This document shows, one piece after another, positions 33,747-43,107 of a stretch of DNA of 64,000 nt. Position 1 is the first letter of the stretch. Each line of letters begins with the position of its first letter. The DNA lies in assembly GCA_039970095.1 (NCBI GenBank), contig JBDVMP010000023.1:29305-93304 (forward strand). The letters are read 5' to 3'. The DNA comes from JAMZMI01 sp039970095 (GTDB lineage Bacteria; Bacteroidota; Bacteroidia; Cytophagales; Cyclobacteriaceae). A program made the position numbers and the translations under genes. The notes beneath the pieces are model-generated. The model was not told the DNA's origin. It saw only the letters and a list, made by a program, of their open reading frames with translations, and made no database searches.

Positions 33747-35848
33747 AAGAGTTTGGCTTTCATCACCGTATCTCGCTTCACTTTGTAAAACTCCTTGTGA
33801 ATATTAAACACCTCCGTACTTTCGGCTGGCTGATTAGGCGTAAATGATCCGTCCTCGTTCATCGTATAGCTATTCACATTGTCTTTCAGATTGAAAGCCA
33901 GGATGTTAATGGCCTGTTGCTTTAGCAAATCATCTTTGATGAGGAAGAGGGACTCCAGCCTTCTTTCGAAACTACGCACCATCATATCGGCACTGCCCGA
34001 GTAAACAAGCGGAGTTGCGTTGTTGTGAAAATAATAAATACGTGAATGTTCCAGATAATCACCTACAATAGACCTTACCTTGATATTCTCACTAAGGCCT
34101 TGTCTTTCGGGTCTTATACTGCATATTCCCCTTACTATAAGCCTTATCGGAACCCCTGCTTTCGACGCTGAGTATAACGCCATGATTGTATCCTTATCCT
34201 GCAGAGAGTTAATTTTAATAACTATGCCGGATGGCAGACCCTGTTTCGCATTTTCTTCTTCATTTTGAATCAAAGCGATAAGCCTGTCTCTCATTTCGCG
34301 AGGGGCTGTGATGAGGTGGCGATACTCGTCTGGTACGGAGTGGCCTGTAATTACATTGAAAAATTCCTGCACGTCATTGGCATAGTCTTCATCTGAGCTC
34401 ATCAAACCAATATCTGTATAAAGCTTTGAGGTGGACTCATTATAATTACCGCTCGACATGTGGACATACCGGGTAACCTTCTCGCGTTCTCTCCTTACGA
34501 TCAGCAAAAGCTTCGTATGTGTCTTCAGCGACCCAACTCCATAAATCACGAAACACCCCGCCTTCTGCAGTTTTTGAGCTTCTTTGAGGTTGTTTTCTTC
34601 ATCAAATCGTGCCTTTACTTCGAAGAGCACCGACACGTGCTTACCATTCTCCGCCGCATTGAGCAGGGCATTTACAACCCTTGAGTTTTTGGCCACACGA
34701 TATATGGTAAGTTTAATGGACAGTACGTTGGGGTCTTCAGACGCCTGATCCAGCAAATCAAGTAGCGGGGCAATGGTGTTATAGGGGTGATGCAGCAGGA
34801 TATCCCGGTCTTTCAGAATTTTGAACATGTCCTGATGCTCATAGTCTGACATACTGATTGGTGCCACCGGGAGTGTCTGAGGAATCGCCGATACGCTCAA
34901 CTCGTCATTACCTACGATTTGCCACAGTCCAGTATAATCCATAAGAGCCTCATCCGGCACCTCTATGACATTTTCAGGTCCTATTTCATATTTACTCATC
35001 AGCTGCCTTAGCAACCATTTGTCATAAGACGATTCTATCTCAAGGCGCACTACCCGACCTGTCTTTCTCGTCTTCAGCTTTTTCTTTACCTCCTCTATAA
35101 AGTTAGCCTCATCATCCTCGGACTCTTCCAGGGTAAAATCACCATTTCTTGTTACTCTGAAAAGTGTAGCAGAGACAAGTTTTACATTCTTGAAAAGCTC
35201 AGCTATATGAGACCTGATGATCTCTTCTATTGGCACGAAAATGATTTTGCCTTTTCTATCAAATTCGAAAAATCGCGGCAGGTTCTGTGGAATCTGAATG
35301 AAGGACATTTTCTTTTTTTCCTTCTTGTCCTGTGTTTTTGTTACCACACCAAAAATTAACACGTTATTTACCAAAATCGGAAATGTGTGGTAACTATCAT
35401 AAACCATCGGCGTGAGCATAGGGAAAATGATCTTACGAAAATAGTTTGATACACGCTCCTTCTCCCGTTTCTCCAGGTTGTCAAACCCCTGAATCAGAAA
35501 CCCATTTTTTGTAAACTCTGGCCTTAATTGCTCCTTATAAATACTGTTTTGTTTGGTTGCAAACTCCTTAAAACCGCTCAGCAGTTTCATTTTGAAGGGT
35601 ATCGCTCTCAAACCTGAGTAGTCAATTCTATCCTTTCCATAATCGAGGTAGTTGTACAAACTGCCCACCCTGATCATGAAAAACTCATCTGCATTAGATG
35701 CGGTTATAGCAAGAAATTTCAGTCTATCCACAACTCCTCTTCCCTCCTTTTCGGCCTGATCAAGCACACGATAATTAAATTGCTGCCAGCTCAAGTCTCG
35801 GCTGATAAGCTCACTTTCGTTGATCAATTGTGTGGTTTTATCCGTCAT
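33743..35848 (-). CDS. ppk1: Polyphosphate kinase 1
   Basis: 701 residues. N, head and phospholipase-D-like C1/C2 domains are recognisable: ISRDLSWQQFNYRVL at the start, SVLFEVKARFDEENN, the phosphorylated histidine region SLKTHTKLLLIVRRE and the second histidine in DYLEHSRIYYFHN. The enzyme makes polyphosphate from ATP reversibly, at or near the membrane. The gene is monocistronic between a convergent gene and mdh. Length is normal for the family. Confidence 0.95.
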   Translation of the reverse strand: MTDKTTQLINESELISRDLSWQQFNYRVLDQAEKEGRGVVDRLKFLAITASNADEFFMIRVGSLYNYLDYGKDRIDYSGLRAIPFKMKLLSGFKEFATKQNSIYKEQLRPEFTKNGFLIQGFDNLEKREKERVSNYFRKIIFPMLTPMVYDSYHTFPILVNNVLIFGVVTKTQDKKEKKKMSFIQIPQNLPRFFEFDRKGKIIFVPIEEIIRSHIAELFKNVKLVSATLFRVTRNGDFTLEESEDDEANFIEEVKKKLKTRKTGRVVRLEIESSYDKWLLRQLMSKYEIGPENVIEVPDEALMDYTGLWQIVGNDELSVSAIPQTLPVAPISMSDYEHQDMFKILKDRDILLHHPYNTIAPLLDLLDQASEDPNVLSIKLTIYRVAKNSRVVNALLNAAENGKHVSVLFEVKARFDEENNLKEAQKLQKAGCFVIYGVGSLKTHTKLLLIVRREREKVTRYVHMSSGNYNESTSKLYTDIGLMSSDEDYANDVQEFFNVITGHSVPDEYRHLITAPREMRDRLIALIQNEEENAKQGLPSGIVIKINSLQDKDTIMALYSASKAGVPIRLIVRGICSIRPERQGLSENIKVRSIVGDYLEHSRIYYFHNNATPLVYSGSADMMVRSFERRLESLFLIKDDLLKQQAINILAFNLKDNVNSYTMNEDGSFTPNQPAESTEVFNIHKEFYKVKRDTVMKAKLF

Positions 35849-35874
35849 GTAGGTACGACTTTCTATTTCTTCGA

Positions 35875-35904
35875 GAAAAAAAAAGAGGCTAAGAAGCCTC
35901 TTTT
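35875..35904 (-). terminator. Intrinsic terminator of mdh
   Basis: Stem AAAAGAGGCT (35881-35890) with AGCCTCTTTT (35895-35904) and a 4-nt loop. On the minus strand the stem ends in a run of nine T. It lies about 22 bp after the mdh stop. Confidence 0.9.
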
Positions 35905-35926
35905 GTAAATATATTTTATTGTGAAA

Positions 35927-36865
35927 TCATATCACGCTCATCTCCTTCAAAACATTGTTCATATTTCTAACGGCATCTGCGCTTGTTTTGAAATTTTCCT
36001 TCTCTGCGTCAGAAAGTTCTATTTCCACAATTTTTTCAATACCCCCTTTACCAATAATAGCTGGGGCACCCAATGAGATATCAGTCTGTCCATACTCACC
36101 CTCTAACAATACCGAGCAAGGGAACATTTTTTTGGTATCACACGCTATGGCCTGAACCATGGCTGAAACAGCGGCACCCGGCGCATACCACGCCGAAGTT
36201 CCCAATAGTTTGGTAAGAGTAGCACCACCCACTTTTGTTTCTTCTTTGACATACGTCAATTTATCTTCGCTTAGGAATTCAGAAACAAGAACGCTATTGC
36301 GAGTAGCCAAACGGGTCAATGGAATCATACCCGTGTCACTATGAGCTCCAATCACCATTCCGTCCACATCAGATTGAGGGCATCCCAAAGCTTCCGCGAG
36401 TCTGTATTTAAATCTGGCAGAGTCTAGCGCTCCACCCATTCCGATGATTCTGTTTTTAGGGAGACCAGTAGCTTTATGAGCCAAATAGGTCATGGTATCC
36501 ATTGGGTTAGAAACCACAATGATGATTACCTCCGGAGAGTGCTTGATCAGATTCTCCGAAACGCTTTTCACGATTCCCGCATTCGTGGAGATCAGCTCTT
36601 CTCTGGTCATTCCGGGCTTTCTGGGAATTCCCGAGGTGATTACCGCGATATCGCTACCTGCTGTTTTTGAGTAATCGTTTGTTGTTCCTGTTATTTTAGT
36701 ATCAAAACTATTCAGGGAAGCTGTCTGCATCAAATCCATGGCTTTGCCTTCAGCAAAACCCTCTTTGATATCAATCAAAACAACTTCAGAAGCAAAATCT
36801 TTAATGGCGATGTACTCCGCGCAACTAGCACCAACAGCACCTGCACCTACTACGGTAACTTTCAT
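35927..36865 (-). CDS. mdh: Malate dehydrogenase
   Basis: 312 residues from the ATG at 36865 (MKVTVVGAGAVGAS); a 15-residue upstream extension is not conserved in the family. The NAD-binding GAGAVG motif, the substrate loop GIPRKPGMTREEL with its arginines, VVSNPMD, and the catalytic histidine in VIGAHSDTGMIPL identify LDH-like bacterial malate dehydrogenase. It oxidises malate to oxaloacetate in the TCA cycle. It has its own terminator. Confidence 0.95.
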   Translation of the reverse strand: MKVTVVGAGAVGASCAEYIAIKDFASEVVLIDIKEGFAEGKAMDLMQTASLNSFDTKITGTTNDYSKTAGSDIAVITSGIPRKPGMTREELISTNAGIVKSVSENLIKHSPEVIIIVVSNPMDTMTYLAHKATGLPKNRIIGMGGALDSARFKYRLAEALGCPQSDVDGMVIGAHSDTGMIPLTRLATRNSVLVSEFLSEDKLTYVKEETKVGGATLTKLLGTSAWYAPGAAVSAMVQAIACDTKKMFPCSVLLEGEYGQTDISLGAPAIIGKGGIEKIVEIELSDAEKENFKTSADAVRNMNNVLKEMSVI

Positions 36866-36899
36866 TTTTGTGTATGATTTAATGTTAAAATCTCCGATC

Positions 36900-37091
36900 A
36901 TGAAACTCAAAATGCTTGCATTTAAAGATTCAAATTCAGAACTAATTTATTTGAAAACCAGAATTAACCAATGTGCCGAAAAATCCTCCCGACAACCGAT
37001 CAGTTTGGCGATTTTTGTTCAACTAGAGCGTCAGATTGACATGGCTAAATTAGCATCCAGAGGTGGAATAGCCAAGCTTTATGATAGCTGA
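36900..37091 (+). CDS. Possible small protein in the mdh upstream gap
   Basis: A 63-residue frame from the ATG at 36900, opposite in strand to both neighbours. It reads MKLKMLAFKDSNSELIYLK and ends RGGIAKLYDS. It is basic with no signal peptide or known motif. The gap also has to hold the mdh promoter, so this may be a chance frame; the stop 3 bp before the end of the next gene and its protein-like composition are the only support. Confidence 0.3.
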   Translation: MKLKMLAFKDSNSELIYLKTRINQCAEKSSRQPISLAIFVQLERQIDMAKLASRGGIAKLYDS

Positions 37092-37093
37092 TA

Positions 37094-37609
37094 TCAGGAA
37101 TAAACTGTGTTGAGATCAAAAAAACCTCTACTCTCCTTATATGTCTCAAATAAGCGCTGGGTATATTGATTATACAGATCGGCAAAGGCACTCATGATTT
37201 TGGCTTTGATGGCCTTATCGTGCTCCATGATTTCGAATATATTGACCTGGGGAATAACCAGCAGCTCTGCTCCATCGGTGAGAACAAAAGCAGAATAAAT
37301 TCTTTTGGTCTTTTCCAAAACAGCATTGTCGCCGAACACAGATCCGTTCCTCAAAATCATCAATTTCTCAAAATCTCCTTTCATCTCAAGGTTAAGCGAA
37401 ACGACACCTTTTTTTACAATATAGAGCGCGTGACTTGGATCACCCGTGAAAAACACAACTTCATTTTCTCCATAGCTTCTGTTATAAAGATATGGCTTGA
37501 ACTTATCCAGCTCATCATCCGTCAGGCTCTTAAACAGAGGATTTTTTCTCAAAAAGTCAAACAACTCCTTCTCTTCCTCTGAATATGATTTTTTAAAGTA
37601 TCTAAGCAT
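37094..37609 (-). CDS. Cyclic nucleotide-binding domain protein without HTH
   Basis: 171 residues. A cNMP-binding beta-barrel occupies about 18-135 (LFKSLTDDELDKFKPYLYNR; ENEVVFFTGDPSHALYIVKKG; GSVFGDNAVLEKTKRIYSAF), with a helical tail. No DNA-binding helix-turn-helix follows, so it is not a CRP-type transcription factor on its own. The phosphate-binding cassette is non-standard (FGDNAVLEKTKRI in place of FGExALLxxxxRxA), so ligand binding is uncertain. It overlaps the end of tilS by 8 bp and is co-transcribed with it. Confidence 0.7.
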   Translation of the reverse strand: MLRYFKKSYSEEEKELFDFLRKNPLFKSLTDDELDKFKPYLYNRSYGENEVVFFTGDPSHALYIVKKGVVSLNLEMKGDFEKLMILRNGSVFGDNAVLEKTKRIYSAFVLTDGAELLVIPQVNIFEIMEHDKAIKAKIMSAFADLYNQYTQRLFETYKESRGFFDLNTVYS

Positions 37610-38921
37610 GACCTAGTGATATTTTGAGTGTGTGTGTTGTCTTATTTGATATCTTAAACTCTTCGCTGATCCGGTGACCCATGACCCAGGCGATCTCTCC
37701 TCCACTGATCAAGACCAACACATCACCTTTCAATGATACTGGAATTTTGGTGTCGATCATAAAATCGCTTACCATTTTTTTGCCCTTCATCCCAATAGGA
37801 ACAAACCTATCGCCTTCCCTCCACTGACGGACTTCCAACGGCCAAACTATTTTATCAGAATCCAGATAGGCTATATGCGGCTCAAGACCATAAACCGGTT
37901 TATTTAAAGCTTCCAGATGGATTGTTGTGTCTCCAATCTGAGCCTTACAATCAGCCTCAGCAATCAATATTGATTCATTCTGCAAAGACTTACGTTCAAC
38001 AATCACAACCGCATCTCGATCTACATTGAGGGTGAACCTCTGTGTTTCGAACAGCTTCCCTACTTCCTTCTCCAAAATGCACCTCATCATATCTCTGCTC
38101 TGCCTGAAGTTGAGTCCATAGTCCCCCATAATCTCAGACAGCAGCAGCAGGTTCTGATCTCCTGACGAAACCCACGATGTTTTCAATGAAAGCGATGATT
38201 TTCCTACCTGGAGATGTCCTTCCAAAATTGACTTTTTTGTTGCTTCCAGTAGCTGCGCTGCGCCGTTCATTCTGACCAGAGTATCTTTAAAAGTATCCTG
38301 TAGCGAGGGGTTGATTTCCTTCAATACATCCGTCACTTTGTGCCGCACAATGTTGCGTTGATATTCTGTTTTAGAATTGGAAGGATCTTCTCTCCACTTG
38401 ATACCATAGGCCTTAGCGTAATCCAAAATTTGCTGCCTGTATGCAAACATCATAGGACGGATAATGTATCCGTTTGTCACTGGTATCCCCCGCATTCCTC
38501 TAGGCCCTGTTCCCTTCACAAGGTTCAGCAGCACTGTTTCAAAAGAATCATCTATGTGATGAGCAGTTGCAAGTTTGGTATAACCATACTCTTCACAGAG
38601 TTGATCAAAAAAATCATATCTAATTTCACGGGCTTTCATCTGAATCGAGTCTTTAGATTCATACTCCACCTTCTCCACCTCCCGCACATGGATTTCTATT
38701 TCGTTTTCTTTTGCCCAGGCTACCACAAAATCACGGTCTCCGGTGGATTGTGACCCACGTAAATTATAGTTTACATGCGCGATCGAAAAAGCTATGCCCG
38801 CATTGAGAAAAAGCTGGGACATCACCATAGAATCTATCCCCCCGCTTACAGCCAGAAGGAGTTTATCCTCATGGGAAAACAGATTTTCTTCTGTTACAAA
38901 TTTTAATAGTGACTCAACCAT
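37602..38921 (-). CDS. tilS: tRNA(Ile)-lysidine synthetase
   Basis: 439 residues. The PP-loop SGGIDS is at 26-31, followed by HVNYNLRGSQSTGDRDFV and ATAHHIDDSFETVLLNLVKGTG. The C-terminal domain contains REGDRFVPIGMKGKKMVSDF. It uses ATP and lysine to modify C34 of the isoleucine CAU anticodon, an essential step for reading AUA. It is transcribed divergently from the OstA-like gene across a 46-bp gap. Confidence 0.95.
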   Translation of the reverse strand: MVESLLKFVTEENLFSHEDKLLLAVSGGIDSMVMSQLFLNAGIAFSIAHVNYNLRGSQSTGDRDFVVAWAKENEIEIHVREVEKVEYESKDSIQMKAREIRYDFFDQLCEEYGYTKLATAHHIDDSFETVLLNLVKGTGPRGMRGIPVTNGYIIRPMMFAYRQQILDYAKAYGIKWREDPSNSKTEYQRNIVRHKVTDVLKEINPSLQDTFKDTLVRMNGAAQLLEATKKSILEGHLQVGKSSLSLKTSWVSSGDQNLLLLSEIMGDYGLNFRQSRDMMRCILEKEVGKLFETQRFTLNVDRDAVVIVERKSLQNESILIAEADCKAQIGDTTIHLEALNKPVYGLEPHIAYLDSDKIVWPLEVRQWREGDRFVPIGMKGKKMVSDFMIDTKIPVSLKGDVLVLISGGEIAWVMGHRISEEFKISNKTTHTLKISLGHA

Positions 38922-38967
38922 ATCATTCAGATGGAACTAACGTTGTTATTGTTAGTTTTGCGAACCC

Positions 38968-40686
38968 ATGTTGAAGTTACAATATTATATATTCCTTTTG
39001 ACCGTTCTGTTGATCTCAGGCCAATCTTTTGGTCAGAGTAAAAAAGAGAAAATAAAGTATAAAGCGGATATAGGGGAACGGATAAAAAAGGATGGAGAGA
39101 GAGTTCAGAAACTGACACATCACGTGGTTTTCACCCAGGAAAACACTACGGTGTATTGCGACAGTTCCTATTATTATCGAACTACCAATGTAATGGAGGC
39201 CTACGGTCATGTCAAAATCGTTGACGATTCGACTACAATTACTTCCGATTTTCTTATCTACAATGGCGATTTACGCACAGCAAAGCTCCGGGACAATGTC
39301 ATCTACCAAAAAGGAGAAAAACGTCTATACACGAATTATCTCGATTACGACCTTGACAATGAAATAGCTCATTATTTCAACAACGGAAGACTCGTTGACT
39401 CAACGAACACCCTGACAAGTAAAATAGGTTACTTCTATAGTCAGGAAGATTACGCCATCTTCTGGAAAAAGGTAATTCTTGATGCTCCTGATTATGATTT
39501 ATACTCAGACACGTTGAGGTACCAAACTGAGACCAAAATCGCTTACACGTTTGGCCCAACAACAATCATCAAAGAAGACAGCACCGTGCTGAAGGCTAAC
39601 AAAGGTGAGTTTAGGACAGAAGTAGATCAATCGCTTTTTGCTCAAGGTAGAATAGAAACAGATGAATATTATATGGAAGGCGATGATCTGTTTTTTGATG
39701 ATATTGAACGCTACTACAAAGCAATCGGTCATGTGAAGTTGACCTCAAAAGAAGATAGCATTATCATAGTGGGTGATGAAGGCTACTACGACAAAGAGGC
39801 TGGAATAAGCAAAGTTTATGGGGGCAGGCCAATCATGAAACGGCCAATCAATAATGACACGCTCTATCTTGTGGCCGACACCCTCGTGGCTGTAGAGAGC
39901 GATTACGATTCAGCCAAACGAATCCTTGCCTATTATGATGTGAAGCTTTTCAAAAAAGGACTTTCAGGAATTGCTGACTCCATGGCATATTTCAAAAAAG
40001 ATTCACTACTGGTTTTTTACGAAGATCCGGTGATGTGGAATGCCAAAAATCAAAGCGAAGGTGATACCATCAAGCTTTTGCTAAAAAATGAACAACTGGA
40101 CAAGATGTTTATCAATTCTAACGCTTTTATGACATCTGAAGACACCCTCGTCAATTATAACCAGATAAAAGGCAGGAATATGACAACCTTCTTTATTGAT
40201 GGTAAAATCGATCATCTCAACGTAAATGGAAACGGCGAAATGCTCTATTACAGTCTGGAGGAAGGAGACTCCACACTTATGGGCATGAATAAGATCTTTT
40301 GCAGCCACATGCGGATCGAATTCAAAGATGACAAGCTGATAAGATTCAAAGTATATGTAAACCCGGACGCAAACTTCATTCCACCACATGAACTTACGGC
40401 AGACATACAACGACTAGATGGCTTCCAGTGGCGCATAGAAGAAAAGCCAGAATTATTTGACGTAGCGCACTATCTGGATAGCACGCAAATACAGCTACCT
40501 CCCGAAGCTATGCTCCCAGTGGATTCCATTCCATCTATAAATATCGACACTGAACTCAAATTTGAAGAAGTACAAGAGCCACCTTCACCTGCAAATGCTC
40601 CAAAGCCTGCTTTTGAGAAAAAACCCAGAGAGTTTACCAGACCAACTTCTGATTCTGTTAAAAAATCAAAAACGAGTGCACAATGA
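38968..40686 (+). CDS. OstA/LptA-like periplasmic LPS-transport protein
   Basis: 572 residues with a signal peptide (about 1-22, ending SFGQ). The chain is a long series of OstA-type beta strands (for example NVMEAYGHVKIVDDSTTITS and KVYGGRPIMKRPINNDTLYL), like the jelly-roll domains of LptA and the N-terminus of LptD. Such Bacteroidota proteins are thought to bridge LPS from the inner to the outer membrane. The C-terminal ~60 residues are Pro/Lys-rich. It is followed by bamD, so the pair forms an outer-membrane biogenesis unit. Which Lpt protein it replaces is not settled here. Confidence 0.8.
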   Translation: MLKLQYYIFLLTVLLISGQSFGQSKKEKIKYKADIGERIKKDGERVQKLTHHVVFTQENTTVYCDSSYYYRTTNVMEAYGHVKIVDDSTTITSDFLIYNGDLRTAKLRDNVIYQKGEKRLYTNYLDYDLDNEIAHYFNNGRLVDSTNTLTSKIGYFYSQEDYAIFWKKVILDAPDYDLYSDTLRYQTETKIAYTFGPTTIIKEDSTVLKANKGEFRTEVDQSLFAQGRIETDEYYMEGDDLFFDDIERYYKAIGHVKLTSKEDSIIIVGDEGYYDKEAGISKVYGGRPIMKRPINNDTLYLVADTLVAVESDYDSAKRILAYYDVKLFKKGLSGIADSMAYFKKDSLLVFYEDPVMWNAKNQSEGDTIKLLLKNEQLDKMFINSNAFMTSEDTLVNYNQIKGRNMTTFFIDGKIDHLNVNGNGEMLYYSLEEGDSTLMGMNKIFCSHMRIEFKDDKLIRFKVYVNPDANFIPPHELTADIQRLDGFQWRIEEKPELFDVAHYLDSTQIQLPPEAMLPVDSIPSINIDTELKFEEVQEPPSPANAPKPAFEKKPREFTRPTSDSVKKSKTSAQ

Positions 40687-40746
40687 TTTGTACTCAGTTT
40701 CAGTTTAGAAACCAAAACGTTTAAGTTTGCGGTCAATTTTTAGATA

Positions 40747-41580
40747 ATGACAAAAAGAATCCTTCAGGCAATCCCGCTTTTTCTCATCATGCTTACACTT
40801 GTATCTGCGTGTAAATTCAGAAAAATTCAGAAAAGCGGAGATTGGAAAGTAAAGTACGAAGCAGCACTCAAATATTACGAAGAGAAGGATTATTACAGAT
40901 CTGGAATTCTACTAGAAGAAATCCTTCCGATCATACGGGGAACAAAAGAGGCGGAGCTGGCCAACTTTTATCATGCCTATACTTATTATTATCAAGGCCA
41001 ATTCATTTTAAGTGCCCATTACTTTAAAAACTTCACGCAAGTTTATGGTAGAAGTGAATATGTAATGGAGGCAAATTACATGTATGCAAAGTCACTTTAC
41101 GAGCAATCCCCAGCAGCCAGCCTTGATCAAACCAGCACATACGAAGCGCTAGCAGCACTCCAATCTTTTTTGAATCAATACCCCTACTCGGAATATGCCG
41201 AAAAAGCAGATAAGCAAGTTGATGAGCTTCAAATCAAACTAGAGAAAAAAGCCTACGAAAATGCCAAACTCTACCACAGGTTGGAACGATATAAAGCGGC
41301 CCTTGTAGCTTTTGACAACTTCCAATTTGACTATCCGGATAGTAAATACAGAGAGGAAATAGCCTTTTTAGCGGTAGAGACCATCCATGATCTGGCCAAA
41401 ATCAGTATAATCTCAAGGCAAGAAGAAAGATTTAAGGACACCATTGCCCGGTACGAAAAATTTGTAGACCGCTATCCAAATAGCACATACATAAAACAAG
41501 CAGAGAAATATTATGCGGAAAGCATAGAACAATTACGTATCTTTGCAGATCAAAAATCGAAGGATAATAACAATAATTAA
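40747..41580 (+). CDS. bamD: Outer-membrane assembly lipoprotein BamD
   Basis: 277 residues. The lipoprotein signal ends at C22 (LVSAC). The mature part consists of TPR-like helical hairpins (KYEAALKYYEEKDYYRSGIL; YAYTIY-like pairs; FLNQYPYSEYAEKAD) with the FQFDYPDSKYREE and VDRYPNSTY segments typical of BamD/ComL. It is part of the BAM complex that folds outer-membrane proteins. The next gene, rpoZ, starts at the base after its stop codon. Confidence 0.9.
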   Translation: MTKRILQAIPLFLIMLTLVSACKFRKIQKSGDWKVKYEAALKYYEEKDYYRSGILLEEILPIIRGTKEAELANFYHAYTYYYQGQFILSAHYFKNFTQVYGRSEYVMEANYMYAKSLYEQSPAASLDQTSTYEALAALQSFLNQYPYSEYAEKADKQVDELQIKLEKKAYENAKLYHRLERYKAALVAFDNFQFDYPDSKYREEIAFLAVETIHDLAKISIISRQEERFKDTIARYEKFVDRYPNSTYIKQAEKYYAESIEQLRIFADQKSKDNNNN

Positions 41581-41898
41581 ATGGCTACTAACGCATCAAT
41601 TGTCACAAGAGATAATGAACACATAGCTTCTCCTACCGGAAACGTGTATGAGTCTATAGCTGTTATTGGTAAAAGAGCAAGACAAATCAGTGCTCAGCAA
41701 AAAGAGGAGTTAAACTCTAAGCTTGCTGAATTCGCTTCTTCTGTTGATAATTTGGAAGAGATCTTCGAAAACAGAGAGCAGATAGAAATTTCTAAATTTT
41801 ACGAAAGAATGCCTAAGCCTTCTACAGTAGCAATCGAAGAATTTCTAGATTCAAAACTTTCGTTTAGAAGTCCAGACACAGAAGATCTGGAATCATAA
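41581..41898 (+). CDS. rpoZ: RNA polymerase omega subunit (Bacteroidota type)
   Basis: 105 residues. The conserved omega core NVYESIAVIGKRARQISAQ with its downstream EELNSKLAEFAS is present, and the C-terminal tail is the extended form seen in Bacteroidota. It helps assemble and stabilise RNA polymerase around the beta-prime subunit. It starts directly after bamD and precedes coaBC by 9 bp, an order common in this phylum. Confidence 0.88.
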   Translation: MATNASIVTRDNEHIASPTGNVYESIAVIGKRARQISAQQKEELNSKLAEFASSVDNLEEIFENREQIEISKFYERMPKPSTVAIEEFLDSKLSFRSPDTEDLES

Positions 41899-41907
41899 AA
41901 TCCGCCC

Positions 41908-43107
41908 ATGCTGGCAGGAAAGAAAATCTTATTAGCGGTTTGTGGCTCTATAGCAGCGTACAAGACCGCTTTTTTTGTGCGCTTACTTGTCAAAGCAGGA
42001 GCTGAAGTCAAGGTCATCATGACCGACAGTGCCAAAGGGTTCATCACGCCCCTTACCCTTTCTACTCTGTCAAAAAATCCGGTTTACTCTGAGTTCGTCA
42101 AAAATGAGGAAGGCGAATGGAACAATCATGTTGAGCTCGGCATGTGGCCAGATCTCATGATTATCGCTCCCCTCAGCGCCAACACGCTGGGCAAGATTGT
42201 ACAGGGCATCTGCGACAATCTGCTGATGGCCGTTTACTTATCTGCCAAATGTCCGGTGATGGCATCACCAGCCATGGATCTGGACATGTACAGTCATGAA
42301 ACAACACAATCCAACCTCGAAAAAATTCGTGAATTTGGTCACATAGTGATCGATGCTGAAAGTGGAGAACTGGCGAGCGGCCTTTCCGGGCAGGGAAGAA
42401 TGGCAGAACCCGAAATACTCTTCACCAAAACTGTTTCTTTCTTCAATAAGCAACAGCAATTCAAGAACCAAAAAGTACTTATCACGTCTGGACCAACACA
42501 TGAAGCCATAGATCCGGTAAGGTTCATTGGCAACCACTCCACCGGCAAAATGGGAAAAGCCATAGCTCTGGAATTGGCCAACCGAGGTGCAAAGGTCACA
42601 TTCGTTTCAGGGCCAGTCAACAGCTACCCTACTCATCCGAGTATAGAATTGGTAAAGGTGACCTCCGCTCGCCAGATGCTTGGAGCAGCAGAATCTGTGT
42701 TCCCTGACAGCCATATTGCGATCTTCACAGCTGCTGTTGCTGATTTCAGACCGAAATCCATTGCTCAGGAAAAGATCAAAAAGCAAGACTCTAGTCTAAA
42801 TATCAAACTTGTGGCCAATCCGGATATTGCCAAAACTCTGGGTGATAAGAAAACCAACCAATTCACCGTAGGTTTTGCATTGGAGACCAATAATGAAGAG
42901 GCCAATGCTTCGAAAAAACTAAAAAGTAAGCATTTAAACCTGATCGTCCTGAACTCTCTCAAGAACGAAGGAGCCGGCTTTGCCCACGACACAAACAAGG
43001 TCACTATATTTGACGCAGAAAATAATACTCACGATTTTGAGTTAAAAAGAAAAGAAGAAGTTGCCGTTGATTTGGTTGACATCATATTCAAGAAAATAAA
43101 TGCGTAA
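41908..43107 (+). CDS. coaBC: Bifunctional phosphopantothenoylcysteine decarboxylase/synthase
   Basis: 399 residues. CoaC half (about 1-185) is an FMN flavoprotein with GSIAAYKTAFFVRLL, the catalytic histidine in WNNHVELG, and APLSANTLGKI; its PAMDLDMY replaces the usual PAMNxxMY. CoaB half (about 190-399) has SGPTHEAIDPVRFIGNHSTG and TAAVADFRPK. Together they make 4'-phosphopantetheine for coenzyme A from phosphopantothenate and cysteine. The last 8 bp overlap the next gene. Confidence 0.95.
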   Translation: MLAGKKILLAVCGSIAAYKTAFFVRLLVKAGAEVKVIMTDSAKGFITPLTLSTLSKNPVYSEFVKNEEGEWNNHVELGMWPDLMIIAPLSANTLGKIVQGICDNLLMAVYLSAKCPVMASPAMDLDMYSHETTQSNLEKIREFGHIVIDAESGELASGLSGQGRMAEPEILFTKTVSFFNKQQQFKNQKVLITSGPTHEAIDPVRFIGNHSTGKMGKAIALELANRGAKVTFVSGPVNSYPTHPSIELVKVTSARQMLGAAESVFPDSHIAIFTAAVADFRPKSIAQEKIKKQDSSLNIKLVANPDIAKTLGDKKTNQFTVGFALETNNEEANASKKLKSKHLNLIVLNSLKNEGAGFAHDTNKVTIFDAENNTHDFELKRKEEVAVDLVDIIFKKINA

